A program made the translations under genes and the position numbers. A stretch of 48,528 bases of DNA from Lacunisphaera sp. (GTDB taxonomy: Bacteria; Verrucomicrobiota; Verrucomicrobiia; Opitutales; Opitutaceae): positions 1 to 48,528 of the forward strand of contig SIBQ01000017.1 in NCBI GenBank assembly GCA_009695095.1. The letters are read 5' to 3'. Shown in pieces: positions 42,347 through 48,528 of the stretch. The first letter of the stretch is position 1, and each line of letters starts with the position of its first letter. A model generated the notes under the pieces. The model was given only the letters and a program-made list of their open reading frames with translations, ran no database searches and was not told the origin of the DNA.

Positions 42347-42820
42347 TTACAGTTTGGCGATTTTCACGCCTGCCTCCTCCAATATCGAGCGGACGAGCGG
42401 GTCATCGAGGTAATCCTCGTGATATTTTATCTCGGCGATGCCGGAGGCCGCGAGGATTTTGGCGCAATTGATGCACGGGTAGTGCGTCACGTAGGCCGTG
42501 CAGCCGTCCACACTGGAACCGCGGCGGGCGGCATCGGCGATGGCATTTTGCTCGGCGTGCACGGTCGCCTGCTCATGGTTGTCCCGCACCCGGGAGACAT
42601 GCGGTGTGCCCGGCAGGAAACCGTTGTAGCCGGCCGCGACGAGGCGGTTATTTCGCTCGCCGCCGGTGACAATGACGCAACCGACGTTGAGCCGCTCGCA
42701 GTTGGAGCGCGAAGCGATGAGCTTGGCCGTGGCCATAAAATACTCGTCCCAGCTCGGGCGGTGCGGAAAGGCCTCCGTGGCCTGGGTGATGAGGTCGATG
42801 GGGCTGGGGGTCGGATTCAT
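42347..42820 (-). CDS. Deoxycytidylate deaminase
   Basis: 157 aa from ATG 42820 (MNPTPSPIDLITQATEAFPH). It turns dCMP into dUMP, feeding thymidylate synthesis. The zinc site is HAEQNA (His and catalytic Glu, near 90) and THYPCINCAKILAASGI (two Cys, near 113). RPSWDEYFMATAKLIASRSN is the conserved N-terminal helix. Frame extensions upstream overlap the divergent methyltransferase remnant. It may sit next to algH in one transcript. Confidence 0.93.
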   Translation of the reverse strand: MNPTPSPIDLITQATEAFPHRPSWDEYFMATAKLIASRSNCERLNVGCVIVTGGERNNRLVAAGYNGFLPGTPHVSRVRDNHEQATVHAEQNAIADAARRGSSVDGCTAYVTHYPCINCAKILAASGIAEIKYHEDYLDDPLVRSILEEAGVKIAKL

Positions 42821-42877
42821 GCAGTTGCCGGCTATTACTGGACAACTCTTCCGGCCTGAGCAATCTTCCTCTCCGGT

Positions 42878-43102
42878 ATGCAGCGCGAGCTTAAACCCGA
42901 GCTTCTTGATTCGCTGGCACCGGAGCATCCGGATGCACTCCACAATCGGCGCGACCTGCGACTGACCAATCGCCTGCTGGGCAACTACCGGTGGTTTGTC
43001 CGCACTCTGCCGGACGAGCTGCGTCCACCCGGGAAGGTGCTCGAAATCGGCGCCGGCACGGGCGAACTGGGCGATCATCTGGCCGCCCGTGGCATCGCCA
43101 CC
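42878..43102 (+). pseudogene. 5' part of a SAM-dependent methyltransferase, fused to PKS remnant
   Basis: 75 codons: MQRELKPELLDSLAPEHPDA, LHNRRDLRLTNRLLGNYRWF, VRTLPDELRPPGKVLEIGAG then TGELGDHLAARGIAT. LEIGAGTGELG is the SAM-binding glycine-rich loop (motif I). At 43091-43102 (GGCATCGCCACC) sense passes without a gap into the type III PKS sequence RHFAVP. Everything after the first Rossmann strand and helix is missing, so this cannot be a working methyltransferase. Confidence 0.8.
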
Positions 43103-43992
43103 CGGCACTTTGCCGTGCCCAGGATCAGGGGGTTTTCGACCTTACGTCCGACCAGCTCAACGCCGCCTATCGTGCCGATGGCCCGAAGCTCGCCGCCCAG
43201 GCTCTGGCCGGCGCGCTGGAAAAATCCGGCGTCAAACCGGCCGAGCTCGACGCCCTGCTGATCTGCACCTGCACCGGTTACCTGTGCCCGGGGCTGACCA
43301 GCTATGTCGCAGAGCTGCTCGACCTCCGGCCAGATGTTTTCCTGCAGGACCTCGTGGGTCTCGGCTCCGGGGCGGCGATCCCCACGCTGCGCGCCGCCAG
43401 CCATATGCTGCACGCCCAACAGGAGGCCACCGTTGCCTGCATTGCGCTCGAAGTCTGCTCGGCGGCCTTTTATCTCGATGATGATCCGGGCGTGCTCATC
43501 AGCGCCTGCCTGTTCAGCGACGGCGCGGCGGCCACGATCTGGCGCGCGACGCCCGGGCCGTCCGGCTTGCGCTGCTTTGATTTCAACACCCTCCATTTGC
43601 CCGGCGACCAGGACAAACTGCGCTTCGAGCAGCGTGACGGCAAACTCCGCAATCTGCTGCACCGCTCCGTGCCCGGGCTGGCGGCCGACACCGTGGCGCG
43701 CCTCTGGGCCGGGCGCGGCCCGCGGCCCGTGGCCCAAGTTGTAACCCATCCGGGCGGACGTGATGTGCTGGAAGCGCTCGTGCCGGTCCTCGCGCCATAT
43801 TCGCTGGCCGCCAGCGCCCGGATGCTGCGGGACCACGGCAACATGAGCAGCCCGGCCGTGCTGTTCGCGCTGGAAGAAAGCCTTAAAACCGCCACTCTGG
43901 ATGCGACGGGTGATTATTGGCTCGTGAATTTCGGCGCGGGCTTTAGCGCACATAGTTGCCGAATCGGCCTCCCGCCCCATGCCCACCCTTAA
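43091..43992 (+). pseudogene. Type III polyketide synthase lacking its N-terminus, frameshifted and Cys-less
   Basis: Sense starts at RHFAVPRIRG and then breaks in a run of five G (43128-43132); one more G gives GVFDLTSDQLNAAYRADGP and continues to the end (SFGAGFSAHSC-type tail as NFGAGFSAHSCRIG). The chalcone/stilbene synthase fold is clear: LICTCTGYLCPGLTSYVAEL, VTHPGGRDVLEAL with catalytic His, and HGNMSSPAVLFALE with catalytic Asn. The nucleophile Cys, expected in VGLGCGAAIP, is Ser (codon TCC at 43366-43368). About the first 60 residues are absent. So the gene is inactive by three independent marks. Confidence 0.85.
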
Positions 43993-44731
43993 TGAAGTCA
44001 CCACCTATTGCGACAAGCGAACCCGGCGCACCGCTTTCAAGGATTATCCCGGGGCGGTCAACGGCCTGCAGGTCGCCAACGACGGCCGGGTGACCCGGAT
44101 CGGCGCGGCAGTGGACGCAGGCCTGCTGCCGTTTGAAAAGGCCGTCGAGCGGGGCATCGATTTCCTCATCGTGCACCACGGCCTCTTCTGGGGCGGCGTG
44201 CAACCCCTCACGGGCCCCGTTTACAGCCGGTTTGCCACGCTCCTCCGCGGCAACTGCGCCGTCTATTCCAGCCACCTGCCGCTCGATGCTCATGAGGAGA
44301 TCGGCAACAACGTGCTGCTCGCCCGCCAGCTGGGCCTCAAGCCCCGGCGCCCGTTTCTCTTTCACGAGGGCGAATTCGTCAGCTGGATCGCCCCCAACAA
44401 GCTCAAGCGCTCCCAGCTCTGCGCCCGGCTCGAGGAACTCTACCCGCGTGTGGTCGCCATCGACTGCGGCTCCGTGTCGCCCAGGCAGGTCGCGTTTTGC
44501 AGCGGCGGCGGCAACAGCGCCGTGCTGCAGCTGCTCGCGGCCGGCGTGGACACGCTCGTCACCGGCGAGCTGCGCGAGGAATGGTTCAATTACGCCCAAG
44601 AGCACAGTCTCAACCTCATCTGCTGCGGCCATTACGCGACGGAATTGCACGGTGTGAAGGCGCTTGCCGCCGAGCTGGCGAAAAAATTTCGCCTGCCCTG
44701 GGAATTCATCGAAACGGAGAATCCACTTTAA
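43979..44731 (+). CDS. Nif3-like dinuclear metal centre protein
   Basis: 250 aa. ATG 43979 overlaps the end of the PKS frame by 14 bases. YPGAVNGLQVAN near 20, VHHGLFWGG near 63 (metal-binding His pair) and the C-terminal CCGHYATELHGVKALAAELAKKF are family hallmarks. The family forms hexamers around a two-metal site; a GTP cyclohydrolase or hydrolase role is reported for some members but the function is generally open. Confidence 0.9.
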   Translation: MPTLNEVTTYCDKRTRRTAFKDYPGAVNGLQVANDGRVTRIGAAVDAGLLPFEKAVERGIDFLIVHHGLFWGGVQPLTGPVYSRFATLLRGNCAVYSSHLPLDAHEEIGNNVLLARQLGLKPRRPFLFHEGEFVSWIAPNKLKRSQLCARLEELYPRVVAIDCGSVSPRQVAFCSGGGNSAVLQLLAAGVDTLVTGELREEWFNYAQEHSLNLICCGHYATELHGVKALAAELAKKFRLPWEFIETENPL

Positions 44732-44803
44732 CCACTCGCCCATCACGTAAATCCAAGCGAATGATTTCTTGGCAATTGGCGCCAATTCGCGTGCAGTTCT
44801 CCG

Positions 44804-45235
44804 ATGAAAAAAATCGCCATCCTCCACGGTCCCAACCTCGACCGACTCGGCCGGCGCCAGCCGGAAATCTACGGCACAGCCACGCTGAAAGACCTCGAGA
44901 AATTGATCCGCACCGAGGCGCGGCGCCTCGGCTTCACCGTGACGTTTTTCCAGTCGGCCCATGAGGGTGCGCTGGTCGACCGGATCCACTCCCTGTCCGA
45001 CCGAGGCGTCGATGCCTTCATCGTCAACTTTGGCGCCTACTCGCACACCAGCATCGCGCTGCGCGACGCCCTCGAGGCCGCCAGCCGGCCGGCGGTGGAG
45101 GTGCATATTTCCGATATAAAGAAACGGGAGAAATTCCGGCGTGAGTCCATGACCGCCGGCGCGTGCCTGGCCATGATCTCCGGCAAGGGCTTTCCCGGCT
45201 ATATCGAGGCCCTGCGGCTCCTGGCGGGCATCTAA
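44804..45235 (+). CDS. aroQ: 3-dehydroquinate dehydratase, type II
   Basis: 143 aa. It dehydrates 3-dehydroquinate in the shikimate pathway, forming dodecamers. ILHGPNLDRLGRRQPEIYGT contains the catalytic Tyr; FGAYSHTSIALRDAL and EVHISDIKKREKFRRES carry the substrate-site residues and catalytic His. GPNLD has Asp where Asn is usual (GPNLN), and NFGAY replaces NPGAY; both are mild changes. The NusG-like gene starts one base after its stop. Confidence 0.92.
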   Translation: MKKIAILHGPNLDRLGRRQPEIYGTATLKDLEKLIRTEARRLGFTVTFFQSAHEGALVDRIHSLSDRGVDAFIVNFGAYSHTSIALRDALEAASRPAVEVHISDIKKREKFRRESMTAGACLAMISGKGFPGYIEALRLLAGI

Positions 45236-45236
45236 G

Positions 45237-45731
45237 ATGGGTCAGCACCTGCCTGACTTCGCCGAGCCCCGCTGGTTCGTCTGCCACACCCGACCCCGGT
45301 GCGAAAAGAAGTTCGATGACCTGATGGAGCGGGAGCAGTTCGCCCACTACCTGCCGCTGATCCAGAGCGTGCGGCGCTACGGCACCCAGAAGAAGACGTT
45401 CACCAAGCCGCTCTTCCCCGGCCATGCCTTCGCCCGCCTCGAGCCGGAGCGGAAGGACCGGATCTACCAGCAGGACCTGCGGGTGCGCGCGATGCTGGTC
45501 GAAAACGAGCCGGTGTTCCTGAGGCAGCTGGAGGACGTGAAGACGGTCTGCGCCTCCGGCTTGGAAGCGGCGCTGCATCCGTTGATAAAAAAGGGCACCC
45601 ACGTCCGGGTGAAAGGCGGACCGCTGCACGGCCTCAGTGGCTATGTGGACGATCCGGTAAACCCGCAAGGCATTGTGGTGTCAGTGGATGTGCTGCAGCA
45701 GGGCTTGCTCGTCCGGCTGCCGATGGAGTAG
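45237..45731 (+). CDS. NusG-like transcription elongation/antitermination factor
   Basis: 164 aa. The NGN domain reads WFVCHTRPRCEKKFDDLMER near 12 and FPGHAFARLEPERKD near 60; the KOW domain is KKGTHVRVKGGPLHGLSGYV near 118. It is a specialised NusG paralogue (RfaH/UpxY type in outline) rather than housekeeping NusG, judged by length and by distance from ribosomal genes. Targets are usually nearby long surface-polysaccharide operons; none is in the window. Translationally coupled to aroQ (one-base gap). Confidence 0.82.
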   Translation: MGQHLPDFAEPRWFVCHTRPRCEKKFDDLMEREQFAHYLPLIQSVRRYGTQKKTFTKPLFPGHAFARLEPERKDRIYQQDLRVRAMLVENEPVFLRQLEDVKTVCASGLEAALHPLIKKGTHVRVKGGPLHGLSGYVDDPVNPQGIVVSVDVLQQGLLVRLPME

Positions 45732-45755
45732 CCTTCAGCTACTCCCCTGAGTCTA

Positions 45756-46661
45756 ATGACCCGCTACTACCTTCTTGCCGTATTTGGTTTTGCCGTCGCC
45801 ACGGCCTTGGGCGGATCAGCACCGCCCGCCGACCTCGTAGACGACAAGGTGCTCCACAAAATCAGCGGCATCTTTGACACGGAGCTGCCCAAGACCGAAA
45901 AAAAGGGCCGGATTCGTTTCATCGTTCATCCGCATTTCGGCGATTTCACCCGGCGCAGCTATGTGCGCATCCCTCTTGGCGTGCGCTGGGGCGTCAACGA
46001 TCACGTGGAGTTCAACGCCACGGTCGAGCCGTATTTCCAGCACTACCTCCGCAGCGGCACACCGGGCAACGGTATCGGTGATGTGCAGTTCGGCGGTAAA
46101 TATGCCTTCCATGAATGGCTCAAACCCGACTACGACGCGAGTGTCGGCATCAATACCCGCATCCCGGTCGGTCATCCGCCGATCGACCTGACCGACGGCT
46201 ACAACCACTACGCACCTTACCTCGTGATTTCCAGAAAAAGCCCGGCCACCGCCGGTCTCACTTGTTTTGTAAGCACGACGCTGGACGTCATGGAAAAATC
46301 CTCGGTCGCCGGCAGTTTCCGACAGAATGACTCGCACAGCACCTCAATGATATTCGGCACGGGCTTCGTACTCGACCGCTATCCCTACCATTACACGCTC
46401 GAAGCGGGCTACCAGACCACTTCGCTCGTCGGCAAAGACAACAGACAGTTCTTCTATGTGCGCCCCGGCTTTGCTTGGGACCTGCCGCGCCGCTTGACCT
46501 TCAATTCGCACGGCCGCTGGCTGCTGGGGGGCAGGATCAAGCTCACCGAGGGGCCCGACGGCACGCGCATCGACAGCGGCGGGAAGATTCGCGGCGAATT
46601 CAGCATCAGCCGCTGGTTCCGCGGCGACAAGAGGGCGGCGCCGGAATCTGGCGCGCGCTGA
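45756..46661 (+). CDS. Predicted outer-membrane beta-barrel protein
   Basis: 301 aa with a signal peptide (MTRYYLLAVFGFAVATALGG, likely cleaved after about 20-23). The mature part alternates hydrophobic and polar residues in strand-like stretches (VRIPLGVRWGVNDHVEFNAT; FGGKYAFHEWLKPDYDASVG; FYVRPGFAWDLPRRLTF). GIGDVQFGGKYAF is typical of transporter-family barrels. The last residues (PESGAR) lack a terminal aromatic. Function unknown; it follows the NusG-like gene by 24 bases. Confidence 0.75.
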   Translation: MTRYYLLAVFGFAVATALGGSAPPADLVDDKVLHKISGIFDTELPKTEKKGRIRFIVHPHFGDFTRRSYVRIPLGVRWGVNDHVEFNATVEPYFQHYLRSGTPGNGIGDVQFGGKYAFHEWLKPDYDASVGINTRIPVGHPPIDLTDGYNHYAPYLVISRKSPATAGLTCFVSTTLDVMEKSSVAGSFRQNDSHSTSMIFGTGFVLDRYPYHYTLEAGYQTTSLVGKDNRQFFYVRPGFAWDLPRRLTFNSHGRWLLGGRIKLTEGPDGTRIDSGGKIRGEFSISRWFRGDKRAAPESGAR

Positions 46662-46662
46662 G

Positions 46663-47181
46663 TCAGCGCAGCAGGGCCCAGAGCCCGACGCCGAGGTGCA
46701 GCGTGGCGCATGTGACCAGCGCGGCCGCGAAATCGTCCGCCACGATCCCCCACCCGCCCGGCCAGCGTTGCAGCCGGGCGATGCCCAGCGGCTTCAGGAT
46801 GTCGTAGAAACGGAACAGCGCGAAGCCCGTTAGCAGCACCGCCCAGTCGGGCAGTGCAGCGAGCCAACCTGCGCGCCAGCCGAGAAACACGAGCGGCATG
46901 ACCACAAACTCATCGAGAATCACCTCACTCGGGTCGGTCTTCCCGAGGCGCCGCGCCGCATCGCCGCAAAACGCCACCGCCCCATAGCCCGCGAGCGCTG
47001 TCCACACGACTGTCACTTCCCAGCGGGCATGGCGGAAGAGCACCAGAAAATACAGCAATCCCGCCAGCGAGCCCCACGTGCCTGGCGCGGGCAACTTCCG
47101 GCCCAGGGGCCCGAGCGTGGTGACCGCGCAGACGAAGCGGGTGGAGAAAATCCTCGGCCAGCCTGGCTCGGGCAGATTCAT
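46663..47181 (-). CDS. pgpA: Phosphatidylglycerophosphatase A
   Basis: 172 aa from ATG 47181 (MNLPEPGWPRIFSTRFVCAV). It dephosphorylates phosphatidylglycerophosphate at the inner membrane. LPAPGTWGSLAG near 30 and DPSEVILDEFVVMPLVFL near 83 are family motifs, the second carrying the acidic residues for metal. Three or four membrane segments. It begins two bases after the pgsA stop, so the two steps of phosphatidylglycerol synthesis are made together. Confidence 0.92.
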   Translation of the reverse strand: MNLPEPGWPRIFSTRFVCAVTTLGPLGRKLPAPGTWGSLAGLLYFLVLFRHARWEVTVVWTALAGYGAVAFCGDAARRLGKTDPSEVILDEFVVMPLVFLGWRAGWLAALPDWAVLLTGFALFRFYDILKPLGIARLQRWPGGWGIVADDFAAALVTCATLHLGVGLWALLR

Positions 47182-47183
47182 GG

Positions 47184-47786
47184 TCAGTCCTGCACCGCGT
47201 GCCCGTGACTCCGGTAATAGGAATAGCCCGAGGTGACGGTCAGCACGACCGACAACGCATACAGCCCCATTCCGCTCCAGTGGATGCCCGTGATCCACAA
47301 CCGTTGTCCGCCTTCGAACAGATGGCCGAAATCGCGCTCGAACATCCGGGCGCCAAGCAGCCAGCCGATGGAGTTGAGTTGCACGAAGGTCTTCACCTTC
47401 CCGCCCGCGTCCGCCTCCACCACGAGGCCCTTGGTGGCGGCTGCCATGCGCAGGCCCGAGATGGTGAACTCGCGGGAGATGATCAGCAGCAGCAGGAGCA
47501 TCGCAGTGAGGCGGTAACCCTCGAAATAACCGCCGTTCACCAGTGCGATCATCAGGCCGATGACCATCACCTTGTCAATGACCGCGTCCATGAAGCGGCC
47601 GAAGGCGGAAACCTGGTTGGCCCGTCGCGCCAGCAGGCCGTCCAGCCAGTCGGTCAACGCCGAGGCGATGAACAGCCAGAACGCCCAGGTCGCGGCCCCC
47701 GCCCAGTCCGAATACATCAGCGCGACGACGACAAACATCATCGGCACGCGCGAGATCGTGAGCACGTTGGGCAGGGTGAACTTCAC
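47184..47786 (-). CDS. pgsA: CDP-diacylglycerol-glycerol-3-phosphate phosphatidyltransferase
   Basis: 200 aa from a GTG at 47786 (KFTLPNVLTISRVPMMFVVV follows). The CDP-alcohol transferase signature D-G-x2-A-R-x8-G-x3-D-x3-D reads LDGLLARRANQVSAFGRFMD then AVIDK. It makes phosphatidylglycerophosphate at the inner membrane, the substrate of the following pgpA. Longer frame starts at 47906 add a non-family N-terminus. Confidence 0.92.
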   Translation of the reverse strand: MKFTLPNVLTISRVPMMFVVVALMYSDWAGAATWAFWLFIASALTDWLDGLLARRANQVSAFGRFMDAVIDKVMVIGLMIALVNGGYFEGYRLTAMLLLLLIISREFTISGLRMAAATKGLVVEADAGGKVKTFVQLNSIGWLLGARMFERDFGHLFEGGQRLWITGIHWSGMGLYALSVVLTVTSGYSYYRSHGHAVQD

Positions 47787-47892
47787 GCGGCCAGTCGAGC
47801 GCACCGCCCCGGCCTTGGCAATCCCTTGGTTCAGCGTAAAACTTCCTCGCCATCCCCCGGCGCCCTGCAATCCTGCCCGGCGGATCCGCCGC

Positions 47893-48375
47893 ATGAAACT
47901 CTGCATCTATCCCGGGACCTTCGACCCCTTCACCAACGGCCATCTCGACGTGCTCGAGCGCGCCGCGAAGCTGTTCGGCCACGTCCGCGTCGCCATCGCC
48001 GTCGATTCGACCAAGGCCCCGCTTTTCACCCCGGCCCGGCGGGTCAAGCTGATCCAGGAAAATATGCACGGCCTGCCCAACGTCGACGTCGTCAGCTTCG
48101 AAGGTCTGCTGGTCGAGTTTGCCCGCAAGCAGAAGGCGGCCGCCATCATCCGCGGGCTCCGCGCGCTCTCCGATTACGAGTTCGAATTCAACATGGCGCT
48201 GATGAACCGCCACCTTGATCCGAACGTGGAAACGATCTTCGTCATGCCCGCCGAGGCCTACAGCTACACCAGCTCGACCCTCGTCAAGCAGATCGCCAAG
48301 CTGGGCGGCGACGTCTCGAAGTTTGTCCCCGCCAACGTCGCCAAGGCACTACGCGAGGTTTTCGCCAAAAAGTAG
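47893..48375 (+). CDS. coaD: Phosphopantetheine adenylyltransferase
   Basis: 160 aa from ATG 47893. It joins ATP to 4'-phosphopantetheine in coenzyme A synthesis. The nucleotidyltransferase motif YPGTFDPFTNGHLDVLERAA (T/HxGH type, here TNGH) is at 5-24, RGLRALSDYEFEFNMALMNR near 90 and YSYTSSTLVKQIAKLGGDVS near 123 are standard. Divergent from pgsA with 107 bases between starts. Confidence 0.96.
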   Translation: MKLCIYPGTFDPFTNGHLDVLERAAKLFGHVRVAIAVDSTKAPLFTPARRVKLIQENMHGLPNVDVVSFEGLLVEFARKQKAAAIIRGLRALSDYEFEFNMALMNRHLDPNVETIFVMPAEAYSYTSSTLVKQIAKLGGDVSKFVPANVAKALREVFAKK

Positions 48376-48462
48376 GGTTGTGACCGGCCTCAACTTTTCG
48401 AGCCACCCGGAGGGTTAGTCTGGGCGCCTGTTATGGGTTGATGTGTTGGGTTGGGTTTGCGT

Positions 48463-48505
48463 TGTCCCGACTCCGGTCGGCCTCCGGCCTCCCTCCGTCG
48501 GGACA
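48463..48505. repeat. Inverted repeat at the right edge
   Basis: TGTCCCGAC at 48463-48471 and GTCGGGACA at 48497-48505 are exact inverse copies around a CCGG-rich centre. The region 48376-48528 otherwise shows no gene before the window ends. Confidence 0.6.
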
Positions 48506-48528
48506 GCAGGAAGTTGAGCGGCGTAGTT

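Noticed and set aside
42991-43092. N-terminal part of the PKS frame from 42991
   Set aside because: This stretch is the methyltransferase gene read in another phase; the PKS only begins to make sense at about 43100.
1-48528. CRISPR array, prophage or integron
   Set aside because: No regularly spaced direct repeats, phage structural genes, or integrase were found on either strand.

Overview
The window looks like the chromosome of a GC-rich Gram-negative bacterium of the Verrucomicrobiota, most likely family Opitutaceae. This rests on remembered resemblance of the proteins (glycogen synthase, RNase R, ArgA-type acetylglutamate synthase, ClpS plus a DUF2017-like partner, DMT and NRAMP transporters) and on the palindromic spacer repeats; no search was run. 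No prophage, integron or CRISPR array is visible. Most genes are ordinary housekeeping genes on both strands.

Layout. 1-9.6 kb: tRNA-Glu(CTC), ndk, glgA, rnr, a broken convergent gene pair around 4.93 kb, a small membrane protein, then proS-clpS-DUF2017-like in overlapping order. 9.7-17.3 kb: argA, a decayed GIY-YIG nuclease inside nested inverted repeats, then a nitrogen-compound locus (ABC ATPase, permease, periplasmic lipoprotein, RidA) beside an amidase and an amidohydrolase. 17.3-20.6 kb: a broken small membrane gene and an outer-membrane protein-mntH-usp operon behind a DtxR/MntR-like palindrome. 20.9-25.2 kb: a lower-GC island of three genes (GcvPA-like, GcvPB-like, AcoX/NAD-kinase-like) ending next to a dead IS5-type transposase. 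25.7-30.7 kb: an orphan iron-type ABC permease, a DMT exporter with a stray duplicate fragment, scpA, a small unknown gene and trxA. 30.8-36.4 kb: menA, a membrane protein, a visibly broken TPR gene/ABC permease/ABC ATPase locus, acyP, an unknown acidic protein and a lipoprotein. 36.4-48.5 kb: uvrB, gdhA, serB, zinc-independent L31/L36 pair, algH, dCMP deaminase, a methyltransferase/type III PKS fusion remnant, nif3, aroQ, a NusG paralogue, a barrel protein, pgpA-pgsA and coaD.

Two themes stand out. First, the 20.9-25.2 kb island encodes a glycine-decarboxylase-like pair whose signature loops differ from the classic P-protein, with no T, H or L protein nearby but with a small-molecule kinase homologue. 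It is the best candidate here for an undescribed pathway. Second, an unusual number of genes are damaged in the same ways: single-base losses in homopolymers (5414-5419, 33396-33398, 33775-33778, 43128-43132), in-frame TAG codons (11295-11297, 17542-17544, 25459-25461, 33081-33083, 40290-40292), and two apparent deletion junctions that fuse gene halves (about 4925 and 43100). Either this is a genome in early decay, as in a host-associated lineage, or the assembly carries indel errors; reads would decide.

Several families of palindromic spacer elements recur (834-894; 6304-6377 with 32461-32529; 9653-9707; 25565-25632 with 35288-35310). They are consistent with non-autonomous REP-like repeats.
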